DNA of 64,000 bases from Palsa-504 sp963753195 (GTDB lineage: Bacteria; Actinomycetota; Actinomycetes; Streptosporangiales; Streptosporangiaceae), in NCBI GenBank assembly GCA_963753195.1, contig CAVWBH010000001.1, positions 1,550,001-1,614,000 of the forward strand. The letters run 5' to 3'. The notes below the pieces were generated by a model. The model did not search any database, was not told where the DNA came from, and saw only the letters and a list, made by a program, of their open reading frames with translations. The first letter of the stretch is position 1. Every line of letters starts with the position of its first letter. Below, piece after piece: positions 7,690 to 15,849 of the stretch. The position numbers were made by a program, and so were the translations under genes.

Positions 7690-8328
7690 GTGGCGACAGC
7701 AACCGTGGAAACGACTCCCCGCACGCCGGCCAGCAGACCCAACCTGGTCAGTGTGGGCACGATCATCTGGCTCTCCTCCGAGCTGATGTTCTTCGCGGCC
7801 CTGTTCGCGATGTACTTCACCATCAGGTCGGTGGACAAGGGACAAGGGCTGCCCTGGCCCGGTGCTCACCTGGACATCGCGCTCGGGGCGACGAACACCA
7901 CGGTCCTGCTGCTGTCCAGCGTCACCTGCCAGATGGGCGTGTTCGCGGCCGAGCGAGGCCAGGTCAGGCGGGTCGGGTCGGTCTTCAGGCCGATGCAGTG
8001 GGGCCTGCGCGAGTGGTACGTCCTCACGTTCTTTATGGGCCTGTACTTCGACCTGGGCCAGGGCTACGAGTACATGAACCTGGTCAAGGAACAGGGCCTC
8101 ACCCTGTCATCGAGCGCGTACGGCTCGGTGTTCTACCTGCCCACGGGGTTCCACGGGCTGCACGTGGCGGGCGGCCTGGTAGCGTTCCTCTTCCTGCTGG
8201 GCCGTACCTACACCGCCAGGACCTTCACCCATGAACAGCAGGTCAGCGCGATCGTCGTGTCGTATTACTGGCACTTCGTCGACGTGGTGTGGATCGGCCT
8301 GTTCACCGTCATCTACCTCATCCACTAG
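7690..8328 (+). CDS. ctaE: Cytochrome c oxidase subunit III
   Basis: Subunit III of the aa3 cytochrome c oxidase in the plasma membrane. The 212-residue protein starts at GTG 7690 (MATATVETTPRTP) and has five predicted membrane helices, with the signature IIWLSSELMFFAALFAMYFTIR near the N-terminus, YGSVFYLPTGFHGLHVAGG in the middle and VSYYWHFVDVVWIGLFTVIYL at the end. It heads the ctaE-qcrC-qcrA-qcrB operon, 15 bases before qcrC, an arrangement conserved in Actinobacteria where bc1 and aa3 form one supercomplex. There is little leader and an AT-rich TAATAAT lies just upstream of the GTG, so leaderless translation is possible. Confidence 0.97.
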   Translation: MATATVETTPRTPASRPNLVSVGTIIWLSSELMFFAALFAMYFTIRSVDKGQGLPWPGAHLDIALGATNTTVLLLSSVTCQMGVFAAERGQVRRVGSVFRPMQWGLREWYVLTFFMGLYFDLGQGYEYMNLVKEQGLTLSSSAYGSVFYLPTGFHGLHVAGGLVAFLFLLGRTYTARTFTHEQQVSAIVVSYYWHFVDVVWIGLFTVIYLIH

Positions 8329-8343
8329 TCAGGGGAACAGCGA

Positions 8344-9165
8344 GTGAGCTGGATCAACGCCAGGCGCAGGAGCCCGGCCGCCGGCTACGCGGCCTTGCTG
8401 CTCGGGCTGGTGCTCGTCGCGACGCTGTACTCGGCGCTCACCGGTCATTCGGCGGGCGCACAGTCGGCACCCACGCAGCCGGGCGTCGCAGCGGGCCAGG
8501 CCCTCTTCCAGGCCAACTGCTCGAGCTGCCATGGCCTGGACGCGCAGGGTACCTCGCAGGCGCCCAGCCTGGTCGGCTCGGGCGCGGCGGCGGTGTACTT
8601 CCAGATGTCCACCGGCCGGATGCCGGCCAAGGAAGTCGGCGCGGAGAATGCACGTAAGCCGACCACGTTCAGTGAAGCGCAGATCTACGCGATCGGCGAC
8701 TACATCGCCTCCCTAGGTGGCGGCCCCGCGATCCCGACGGCTGACCAGGTGTCCACGGTAGGCGCCGATACGGCGCTCGGTGAGGAGCTGTTCAACGCGA
8801 ACTGCGCGCAGTGCCACAACGCCGGCCTGTCCGGCGGCGCGCTGACCTACGGCAAGTTCGCGCCCGGGCTGAACCAGGCCACCCCCACGCAGATCTACAC
8901 GGCCATGCTGACCGGGCCGGAAGCGATGCCGGTGTTCGCCGACGGGTCGATCACCCCGGACGCCAAGCGCGACATCATCGCCTACATCACGCAGACCCGG
9001 TCCGAGCCCAACCCCGGCGGTTTCTCGCTCGGCCGGACCGGGCCGGTCACCGAGGGCCTGGTGATCTGGCTCGGCGGGCTGGGTTTCCTGATCATCTGCG
9101 CCATGTGGATCACGGCCAAGCGCCGTAACAAGAGGCGGCCGGAGCAGGCAGGGACGGAGCAATAA
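8344..9165 (+). CDS. qcrC: Menaquinol-cytochrome c reductase diheme cytochrome c subunit
   Basis: QcrC replaces soluble cytochrome c by passing electrons directly from the bc1 Rieske protein to the CuA site of the oxidase. The 273-residue protein begins at GTG 8344. It has an N-terminal membrane anchor (residues 15-37), two heme c sites, NCSSCH at about residues 59-64 and NCAQCH at about 155-160, and a C-terminal membrane helix (VIWLGGLGFLIICAMWI) with a basic tail. Both heme domains face outside. It overlaps qcrA by one base. Confidence 0.97.
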   Translation: MSWINARRRSPAAGYAALLLGLVLVATLYSALTGHSAGAQSAPTQPGVAAGQALFQANCSSCHGLDAQGTSQAPSLVGSGAAAVYFQMSTGRMPAKEVGAENARKPTTFSEAQIYAIGDYIASLGGGPAIPTADQVSTVGADTALGEELFNANCAQCHNAGLSGGALTYGKFAPGLNQATPTQIYTAMLTGPEAMPVFADGSITPDAKRDIIAYITQTRSEPNPGGFSLGRTGPVTEGLVIWLGGLGFLIICAMWITAKRRNKRRPEQAGTEQ

Positions 9166-10256
9166 TGAGCGACGAGACGGAAGAGACCTCGGGTCCCCTC
9201 CCGCCGCACCGGGTGATCGGCACTCCCCCGCCGTCACCGACGATGCTCGGCCTAGATGACGGCCGTGACGGCGAGCCGGGCCACGGCAGCGACGTGGCCC
9301 TCGCTGGGGAAATCCACCTGCCCTCGGAGGCCGACGACCCGGTGAGCTCCGCCCGGGCGGAGAAGGTCGTCGCGGCGCTGTTCACGCTGGCGTTCATCGC
9401 CGGAGTCGGGTTCATCGCCGCCTACATCGGCCTCGAGGTTGGCGGCCTGGACGCGACCCTGCGGTCCAACCTGGCCCTGGGCACGTCGCTGTCGGTCGCG
9501 CTGGTGGCGCTCGGCCTCGGCGCGCTGATCTGGGTGCGGCGCCTGATGCCGGACGTCGAGGTGGTCGAGGAGCGGCACGAGATGCGCTCCGACGCCGCCG
9601 ACCGTGAGGCATTCGGGGAAGTCTTCAAGGAAGGCGCAGCGGCCAGCCAGTTCGTCAAGCGCCCGCTGGTGCGGCGCACCCTGATGCTCGGCACGCTGCC
9701 GCTGCTGGCCGCGCCGCTCCTGCTGCTGCGCGACATGGGCCCGCTGCCCGGGACCAGCCTGCGGCACACGGTGTGGAGCCCCGGCAGGCGGCTGCTGGTC
9801 TACGGCACCAATCAGCCGCTCACCCCGGCCGAGTTCAGCGCGCCCGGCAGCATGATCACCATCGTGCCCGAGGGCTACACCGGCAACGACGACGAGCTGG
9901 CCAAGGCCGCGGTGATCTTGATCAAGTTCCGGCCGGGAGAGCTGAACGTCCCGACCCGGTACCAGGGCAGTACGCTAATAGGCACGATGAACTGGACAGT
10001 GGACAACATCGTCGCCTACTCCAAGATCTGCACGCACGTGGGCTGCCCGGTCGCACTGTACGAGCAGACCACGCACCACATCCTGTGCCCGTGCCACCAG
10101 TCCACCTTCGACGCCACCACCGGGGCCACGGTGATCTTCGGCCCGGCGCCGCGGCCGCTGCCGCAGCTGCCGATGACCACGGACGCGCAGGGCTACCTCG
10201 TGGCACAGAGCGACTTCACCCAGCCGGTCGGCCCGAGCTTCTGGGAGCGCGGATGA
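9165..10256 (+). CDS. qcrA: Menaquinol-cytochrome c reductase Rieske iron-sulfur subunit
   Basis: This 363-residue protein carries the [2Fe-2S] cluster of the bc1 complex. The cluster ligands are in CTHVGC (about residues 288-293) and CPCHQS (about 307-312). As in other Actinobacteria, the N-terminal half is extended, with three membrane helices (about 65-90, 100-122 and 170-190) and an acidic N-terminal tail. The start ATG 9165 overlaps the qcrC stop (TAATG). The stop TGA (10254-10256) overlaps the ATG of a 16-codon frame that ends at the qcrB start. Confidence 0.96.
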   Translation: MSDETEETSGPLPPHRVIGTPPPSPTMLGLDDGRDGEPGHGSDVALAGEIHLPSEADDPVSSARAEKVVAALFTLAFIAGVGFIAAYIGLEVGGLDATLRSNLALGTSLSVALVALGLGALIWVRRLMPDVEVVEERHEMRSDAADREAFGEVFKEGAAASQFVKRPLVRRTLMLGTLPLLAAPLLLLRDMGPLPGTSLRHTVWSPGRRLLVYGTNQPLTPAEFSAPGSMITIVPEGYTGNDDELAKAAVILIKFRPGELNVPTRYQGSTLIGTMNWTVDNIVAYSKICTHVGCPVALYEQTTHHILCPCHQSTFDATTGATVIFGPAPRPLPQLPMTTDAQGYLVAQSDFTQPVGPSFWERG

Positions 10257-10303
10257 GCGAGCCCGGTTCGGCGGCCAAGAGGCGAGCGGGAGGCCCACAG
10301 TGA
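10253..10303 (+). CDS. 16-codon linker ORF between qcrA and qcrB, possibly for translational coupling
   Basis: An ATG overlaps the qcrA stop as ATGA (10253-10256), and the frame MSEPGSAAKRRAGGPQ ends in a TGA that overlaps the qcrB GTG start as GTGA (10300-10303). Thus ribosomes could pass from qcrA to qcrB without leaving the message. A GGGAGG lies about five bases before the GTG. The peptide has no recognisable function. Confidence 0.45.
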   Translation: MSEPGSAAKRRAGGPQ

Positions 10304-12045
10304 GCGATGACACCTTCGACGTCCCGAAGGCGCTGAGCGGGACAGGGTCGTGGCTGGATGACCGGTTCCACGGGGCGCGCGGCGCGCGCGTGTTCTTCCG
10401 CAAGGTCTTTCCCGACCACTGGTCGTTCATGCTGGGCGAGATCGCGCTGTGGTCGTTCGTCATCCTGCTGCTGACCGGCACGTTTCTGTCGCTGTTCTTC
10501 GTGCCGTCCGCGGCCCCGGTCGTCTACCACGGCTCCTACACCAAGCTCGACGGCATCACCATGAGCCAGGCCTACCAGTCCACGCTGAACATCAGCTTCG
10601 ACATCCGCGGCGGGCTGCTCATGCGGCAGATCCACCACTGGGCCGCCGACCTGTTCATGGTCGCGATCATCGTGCATATGCTGCGGGTGTTCTTCACCGG
10701 CGCCTACCGCAAGCCGCGCGAGATCAACTGGCTGATCGGCATCGTACTGTTCTCAATGGGCCTGCTGGAGGGGCTGTTCGGCTACTCGCTGCCCGATGAC
10801 CAGCTGTCCGGCGCGGGCCTGCGGATCTTCGAGGGCGCGCTGCAGGGCATCCCGATCGTGGGCACATACCTGGCGTTCTTCTTGTTCGGCGGGCCGTTCC
10901 CGGGGACCGCGATCATCCCGCGGATGTACATCATCCACGTGCTGCTGATCCCCGGGCTGATCCTGGCCCTGATCACCGCGCACCTGTTCATCATGGTGCA
11001 CCAGAAGCACACCCAGATGCCCGGCAAGGGCCACACCGAGCGCAACGTGGTCGGCCAGCCGTTCTTCCCCTACTTCATGGCCAAGGGCGGCGCCTGGTTC
11101 TTCTTCATCTTCGCCGCGCTCGCGCTGCTGGCCACCTTCGCCCAGATCAACCCCATCTGGCTCTACGGCCCCTACTCACCGCTGGCCATCTCCTCGGCCT
11201 CCCAGCCCGACTTTTACATGGGCATCCTGGAGGGCGCGCTGCGCATGATGCCCGCCTGGGAGTGGAACTTCCTCGGCCATACCATCTCGTTCAGCGTGCT
11301 GATCCCGTTCGCGCTGCCGCTGGGCATCATCCTGGGCGGTGCCGCGTTCTGGCCATTCTTCGAGCAGTGGGCGACCGGGGACAGGTCCTTCCACAACGTC
11401 AACGACCGGCCGCGGAACGCGCCGATCCGCACCGCGACCGGAATCGCAGCCATCGTGTTCTACGGGGTGCTGTGGGTCGAGGGCGCCAACGACGTCGTTG
11501 CAGACTTCCTGTCGATCCCGCTGTACACCGTGACCTGGATCTCCCGGGTGGCGATCTTCGTCGGCCCCGCGATCGCGTTCGTGGTTACCCGGCGTATCTG
11601 CCTGGGCGTACAGCGTAAGGACCGGGAACAGCTGCTGCACGGCTACGAGTCGGGCATCATCAGGCAGCTGCCCAACGGCGGGTTCATCGAGGTGCACAAG
11701 CCGCTGGACGAGGAGGCGCAGGCCGTCCTGGAGGCCAAGAAGGTACCCGCGCTGCTGCCCGGGCTGGGCGACGATGACGCCAGCTGGGCGGCGCGAACGG
11801 CGCAGAAGAACCGGGACGGCGTGCCCGCGCCGGGGACGGGCGGCCCGCTGGGCCGCGCCCGGGCCATCGCCAACCGCGCCTTCGCCGACACCATCGAGGT
11901 GGACGCCGACGGCCACGGGAACGGACATGGCAACGGGCACCTGCCTGCTGGCGAGGAGCACGCCACCGTGGGCGGCGGGCACACGGAGCTGCCCTCCGGC
12001 GGCGACGGCGGCGACGACCCGGAGCAGGAGCCCGGCGACTCCTAG
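10300..12045 (+). CDS. qcrB: Menaquinol-cytochrome c reductase cytochrome b subunit
   Basis: QcrB is the membrane core of the bc1 complex and holds two b hemes and the quinol sites. At 581 residues it is longer than mitochondrial cytochrome b because of a hydrophilic C-terminal tail of about 140 residues, here with GHGNGHGNGH and an acidic Gly-rich end. Histidine ligands appear in LLMRQIHHWAADLFMVAIIVH and the later HVLLIPGLILALITAHLFI. The PEWY-type quinol loop is represented by the INPIWLYGPYSP region. Start is GTG 10300 behind GGGAGG. It ends the operon; the 62 bases to the convergent ABC gene show no clear terminator. Confidence 0.97.
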   Translation: MSDDTFDVPKALSGTGSWLDDRFHGARGARVFFRKVFPDHWSFMLGEIALWSFVILLLTGTFLSLFFVPSAAPVVYHGSYTKLDGITMSQAYQSTLNISFDIRGGLLMRQIHHWAADLFMVAIIVHMLRVFFTGAYRKPREINWLIGIVLFSMGLLEGLFGYSLPDDQLSGAGLRIFEGALQGIPIVGTYLAFFLFGGPFPGTAIIPRMYIIHVLLIPGLILALITAHLFIMVHQKHTQMPGKGHTERNVVGQPFFPYFMAKGGAWFFFIFAALALLATFAQINPIWLYGPYSPLAISSASQPDFYMGILEGALRMMPAWEWNFLGHTISFSVLIPFALPLGIILGGAAFWPFFEQWATGDRSFHNVNDRPRNAPIRTATGIAAIVFYGVLWVEGANDVVADFLSIPLYTVTWISRVAIFVGPAIAFVVTRRICLGVQRKDREQLLHGYESGIIRQLPNGGFIEVHKPLDEEAQAVLEAKKVPALLPGLGDDDASWAARTAQKNRDGVPAPGTGGPLGRARAIANRAFADTIEVDADGHGNGHGNGHLPAGEEHATVGGGHTELPSGGDGGDDPEQEPGDS

Positions 12046-12107
12046 CGGACGGTTTTCATCTGGCCCGTTCCGTCGGCGAGGCCGAGATGGCGGCGGAGGC
12101 GGGAGCC

Positions 12108-12908
12108 TTAGGCGGGCTCGCCCTTGAGGGTGAACGCGGACAGCAGGTTGACGGCCAGGCCCAGCGCCGCCACGGTGACGATGGCGCCCATGACGATGGA
12201 GACCGTGAGGGTCAGGCCCGCGTTCAGCGCGGTGTCGTGCGCGATGCCGTTGGCGATGCCGAGCGAGTAGTGGCTGACCGACAGGAGCCGCGCGCCGCTG
12301 ACGAAGTTGGACAGCAGCGCCTCCCAGATCAGCACGTAGAGCAGGCCGACCGCGATGGCGCGGGTGGTCGCGGCCGAGACCATCACGAAGATCGCGTTGT
12401 AGATCACGGCGCCGGCCAGCGCCCCGACGAACAGGCCGACGGCGAAATCGGTGCTGTTCACTGCGGCGGCCGGGATGACGGTGGGCGGGGCACCCGGCAC
12501 GGCGGTAACGACCGGGGCGGTGTCGCCGCCGCCGGCGATCAGGGCCGCGATGAGCTCGGGCACCGCGGCGAAGATCATGGTCAGCAGGGTGGCCACCGCG
12601 AACTTGGTCATGATCACCGACGAACGGCGGACCGGCGTGGCCAGCAGGTGGATGACGCTGCCGTCGTCGATCTCCGCGCCGAGCACGCTGGACCCGATGA
12701 TCAGCGCGGTCAGCGGCAGCAGCACCGAGAAGCCGAACGTGCCCAGCACGTCCGAGGGCCAGGGCCGCGACGGCGGACGGCTGGCCCGCAGGGCGACCGT
12801 GACCACGATCAGGATCACCGCCGGGATCGCGAACAGCAGCGCTCGCTTGCGGCCCAGGGTGGCGCGGGTCGTGATCCAGGCGACCGTCGGGTTGAACAAG
12901 GACGACAC
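12108..12908 (-). CDS. ABC transporter permease (ABC-2 type)
   Basis: The 266-residue membrane protein has six predicted helices. I chose GTG 12908 because AAGGAG precedes it by five bases and it then follows the ATPase stop by 10 bases; a longer frame would overlap the ATPase. Conserved ABC-2 features are the amphipathic EIDDGSVIHLLATPVRRSSVIMTKF before helix 2 and a long extracellular loop with GGGDTAPVVTAVPGAPP. It pairs with the ATPase at 12919 as the last gene of a four-gene operon. Substrate unknown. Confidence 0.88.
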   Translation of the reverse strand: MSSLFNPTVAWITTRATLGRKRALLFAIPAVILIVVTVALRASRPPSRPWPSDVLGTFGFSVLLPLTALIIGSSVLGAEIDDGSVIHLLATPVRRSSVIMTKFAVATLLTMIFAAVPELIAALIAGGGDTAPVVTAVPGAPPTVIPAAAVNSTDFAVGLFVGALAGAVIYNAIFVMVSAATTRAIAVGLLYVLIWEALLSNFVSGARLLSVSHYSLGIANGIAHDTALNAGLTLTVSIVMGAIVTVAALGLAVNLLSAFTLKGEPA

Positions 12909-12918
12909 GAGGGCTCCT

Positions 12919-13836
12919 TCAGTCCGCGACGAGGTAGGCGAAGACGCTTTCCAGGGATTCGTCGGTGGGCTGCACCTCACGCAGCCGGATACCGGTCCCC
13001 CGGGCCAGGACGGCGATGTCCCGGCAGAACGCGCCGTAATCCGAGGTCCGGACCTGCAGGCCGGCGTTCGGGGGCCCGGTCAGCTCCACGGCGGTCACCG
13101 CGGGCCGGGCGATGAGCGTGCCGCCGAGCAGCCGGTCATCGGAGGAGCGCACGGTGAACACGTGCGGCCGGCTGGTCATCAGCCGGCGGATGGCGCGGAA
13201 GTCGCCGGAGGCGGCCAGGCGCCCGGCCACCACCACCTGGATCGTCCCGGAGAGCCGCTCCACCTCTTCCAGGATGTGCGAGCTGAACAGGATCGTCCGG
13301 CCTTCGCTGCCCAGTTTGTCGAGCAGGTCCATCATGTGCAGCCGCTGGCGCGGGTCCATGCCGTTGAACGGCTCGTCGAGCAGCAGGATCTCCGGGTCGT
13401 GCACGAGCGCGGCGGCGACCTTGATGCGCTGCCGCATGCCCTTGGAGTAGGTGGCGATCTTCCGGTCCGCCGCTCCGGCCATGTCGAGCAGGGCGACGGC
13501 CCTCTTGGCCGCCTGGGCCGGGTCGGCGAGCTGGTGCAGCTTCGCGGTCGCGGTGACGAACTGCGCGCCGGTCAGGAACGCGTACACCGAGTCCCGCTCC
13601 GGGACCAGGCCGACGGTCCGGTAGATCTCCGGGTTGCGCCAGCTGCGGCCGCCGGCGACGGTGAGCTCGCCCCGCGACGGCGGCAGGAAGCCGGCGATCA
13701 TGTGCATGATCGTGGACTTGCCCGCGCCGTTCGGGCCCAGCAGCCCGGTCACGCCCGGCCCGATCGCCATCGTGACATCGTTGACCGCCACCACGTTGCC
13801 GTACCAGCGGGAGACGTTGCGCAGCTCGATCGTCAT
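12919..13836 (-). CDS. ABC transporter ATP-binding protein
   Basis: The 305-residue ATPase starts at ATG 13836 (MTIELRNVSRWYGNVVAVND). Walker A is GPNGAGKST, the signature is degenerate as YSKGMRQRIKVAAA, Walker B is ILLLDEPFNGMDP, and the switch His is in SSHILEEVERL. The C-terminal 90 residues form the regulatory extension usual in ABC-2 exporters (CcmA/NatA-like). It overlaps the upstream permease by four bases and precedes its own permease at 12108. The same frame stays open far upstream but only as antisense-like reading through the previous gene. Confidence 0.93.
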   Translation of the reverse strand: MTIELRNVSRWYGNVVAVNDVTMAIGPGVTGLLGPNGAGKSTIMHMIAGFLPPSRGELTVAGGRSWRNPEIYRTVGLVPERDSVYAFLTGAQFVTATAKLHQLADPAQAAKRAVALLDMAGAADRKIATYSKGMRQRIKVAAALVHDPEILLLDEPFNGMDPRQRLHMMDLLDKLGSEGRTILFSSHILEEVERLSGTIQVVVAGRLAASGDFRAIRRLMTSRPHVFTVRSSDDRLLGGTLIARPAVTAVELTGPPNAGLQVRTSDYGAFCRDIAVLARGTGIRLREVQPTDESLESVFAYLVAD

Positions 13837-14723
13837 GACCGGCTCACCTTCCGGTATCTCGCGGCCAGGCCCCCGAGGCAGGCCGCGAGCAGTCCGATGG
13901 CCATGACCCCGTACAGCGGGCCGAAGTGGCCTGGATTGGCGTCTTCGCCGGGCGTCGTGCCGCCCAGCCAGATCCGTACCCCGTCCAGGATGGTGAACGG
14001 GCTGAACAGCCCAGCGATCCGGGCGCCGGTCGAGGTCGACGTCATGCCGCCTTCGGCCTGGATCAGCAGCATGGACACGACCCAGGTCAGGAAGCAGGAG
14101 ATCGCGACGATCCCCGTCGCGTACGCGCGGCGCCCGGTGAGGGAGGCCAGGACCAGGCCGATCGCCGCCATGAGCACGGCCCACATCAGCCCGACGCCGA
14201 GGCCGGGGATCAGCGCCTTGGTCTCGGCCCAGACGGCCGACCCGCTCTTGGCCGATGCGATCGTGCCGCCGTACAGGATGAGCAGCGGCACCTCGATCAG
14301 CAGCAGGAGCGCAGCGGTGAGCGCGATGTACTTGGCCAGCGGGTAGTCGCCGCGGCGTATCGGCCGGGAGAAATACAGCGGCAGGACGTGGCTGCGCAGG
14401 TCCCTGGACACCAGCTCGGGCGCCTGCGCGGCGATGAAGATCGTGAGCACGATGACCCGCAGCGGCGGCGAGTACACGTCGTAGCCGAGCAGCCGGGCGT
14501 TGCCCCGGGCTACCGCGAACGCGTTCACGAGCGCGGGCAGGCACATCGCGACGCAGGCCAGCACCGGGATGATCTTGGCCTTCACGCCCCGGCCGATGCC
14601 GAACGCGGAGCGGAAGCTGTGCCAGATCAGGGCCCTGACGATCTGCGCGCGGCCCAGCCGGGGGCCGTCGTAGCGGCGGTAGCCCAGATCGTGGATGACC
14701 CCGGCCGCCGTGGTTTCAGACAT
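13833..14723 (-). CDS. ABC transporter permease (ABC-2 type)
   Basis: The 296-residue permease begins at ATG 14723 (MSETTAAGVIHDLGYRRYDGP), overlapping the end of the upstream ATPase by eight bases. The opening IHDLGYRRYDGPRLG is characteristic of a family of ABC-2 permeases in Actinobacteria. Predicted helices follow, with LVSRDLRSHVLPLYFSRPIRRGDYPLAKY as the conserved cytoplasmic segment. A Gly-rich loop with GMTSTSTGARIAGLFSP precedes the last helix. It forms one module with the ATPase at 14716. Substrate unknown. Confidence 0.9.
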   Translation of the reverse strand: MSETTAAGVIHDLGYRRYDGPRLGRAQIVRALIWHSFRSAFGIGRGVKAKIIPVLACVAMCLPALVNAFAVARGNARLLGYDVYSPPLRVIVLTIFIAAQAPELVSRDLRSHVLPLYFSRPIRRGDYPLAKYIALTAALLLLIEVPLLILYGGTIASAKSGSAVWAETKALIPGLGVGLMWAVLMAAIGLVLASLTGRRAYATGIVAISCFLTWVVSMLLIQAEGGMTSTSTGARIAGLFSPFTILDGVRIWLGGTTPGEDANPGHFGPLYGVMAIGLLAACLGGLAARYRKVSRS

Positions 14724-15711
14724 GCGCGGCCCCCTCCGGGCTGTGCTCATCGCGGAACAGCTCCTCAACCTGATGCCGTCGCTGCTCCAGCCGGCACAGC
14801 GGTAGGGCCAGGTCGGCCACGGCGTCGCGGACCAGGTCGTAGGTCTCGTCGCCGCCCAGCGGCACGAGCAGCACCCGGTGGGCGACGGTGGCGGCCAGGC
14901 CGCGAGCGGCCAGCTCCTGCTGCAGCTGGGCGAGGCCGTCGGTGACCTCGATCGCGAGGACCTGGCTGGCCTGGGTGAAGCTGGTGATGGTGTCGGCCCG
15001 CAGCAGCCGGCCGCCCTCGATCGCGACCAGGTGGTCGCAGATTCGCTCGATCTCGCCGAGGAGGTGCGAGGCGACCACGATCGAGATGCCGAACTCCGTC
15101 CCGATGCGCTCGATGAGCTCGAGCATGGCGTTACGCCCGGCCGGGTCGAGGCCGTTGGTCGGCTCGTCGAGCAGCAGCAGGCGGGGGTCACCGGCCAGCG
15201 CCTGGGCCAGCTTGACCCGCTGCTTCATGCCGGTGGAGTAGGTGCCGATCAGCCGGTAGCGCTCCTCGTGCAGCCCGACGTGCCGCAGCGACTCGGCCGC
15301 TCGTTCCTTGGCCACCGTCGGCGGCAGCCCTGACATCCGGCCCAGGTGGGTCACGAACTCGGTCGCCGTCACGTCGGGCGGCAGGCAGTCGTGCTCAGGC
15401 ATGTAGCCGAGCAGGGTCCGGATGGTCTCGCCGCTGGTCTCGCAGTCATGGCCGAGCACTCTGGCCTGGCCCGCGGACGGCGGCAGGAGGCCGAGCAGGA
15501 TCTTGATCAGCGTCGACTTGCCCGCGCCGTTCGCGCCGACCAGGCCGGTGACACCGGGCGCGACGTCGACGGTGAGCCCGGCGAGCGCGGTCACATCGCC
15601 CGGGTACACCTTGGTCAGCGCCCGCGTCTGGATGACGGCGGCCTGCGGGCCGGGAGTCTCGGGGCCGGCGGGCTGCGGGCCGGGAGTCTCGGGGCCGGCG
15701 GAAGGTGGCAT
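14716..15711 (-). CDS. ABC transporter ATP-binding protein, first gene of the ABC quartet
   Basis: The 331-residue ATPase carries Walker A GANGAGKST, signature YSTGMKQRVKLAQA, Walker B LLLLDEPTNGLDP and switch His in ASHLLGEIERI. It starts at ATG 15711 with a short tandem repeat in the first 20 residues (AGPETPGPQ twice), encoded by a DNA repeat at about 15650-15700. A C-terminal regulatory domain follows from about residue 230. It is transcribed divergently from the histidine kinase gene at 15850, which suggests joint control by that two-component system. Confidence 0.92.
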   Translation of the reverse strand: MPPSAGPETPGPQPAGPETPGPQAAVIQTRALTKVYPGDVTALAGLTVDVAPGVTGLVGANGAGKSTLIKILLGLLPPSAGQARVLGHDCETSGETIRTLLGYMPEHDCLPPDVTATEFVTHLGRMSGLPPTVAKERAAESLRHVGLHEERYRLIGTYSTGMKQRVKLAQALAGDPRLLLLDEPTNGLDPAGRNAMLELIERIGTEFGISIVVASHLLGEIERICDHLVAIEGGRLLRADTITSFTQASQVLAIEVTDGLAQLQQELAARGLAATVAHRVLLVPLGGDETYDLVRDAVADLALPLCRLEQRRHQVEELFRDEHSPEGAAHV

Positions 15712-15849
15712 GGTGCTACCGTGCCAGCTCGCGGGCGGCCAATCATCAGCCCGGAGAGTGAACCTGGCGGGCCGCGCTCGGCGGCTCCTCATCGGGGCCT
15801 ACACCTGCAGGATGACGCCTGTGGGCGGCCTCGGCGTTACCGTAGCTGT

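Noticed and set aside
12919..14544. 541-residue reading as a fusion protein with the ABC ATPase
   Set aside because: The first 235 codons are low-complexity Arg/Pro/Ala antisense-like reading of the permease gene. A normal ATG with family-typical MTIELRNVSRWYG lies at 13836.
15346..15849. N-terminal extension of the histidine kinase
   Set aside because: It would run antisense through the divergent ABC ATPase gene, and the coding pattern belongs to the other strand.
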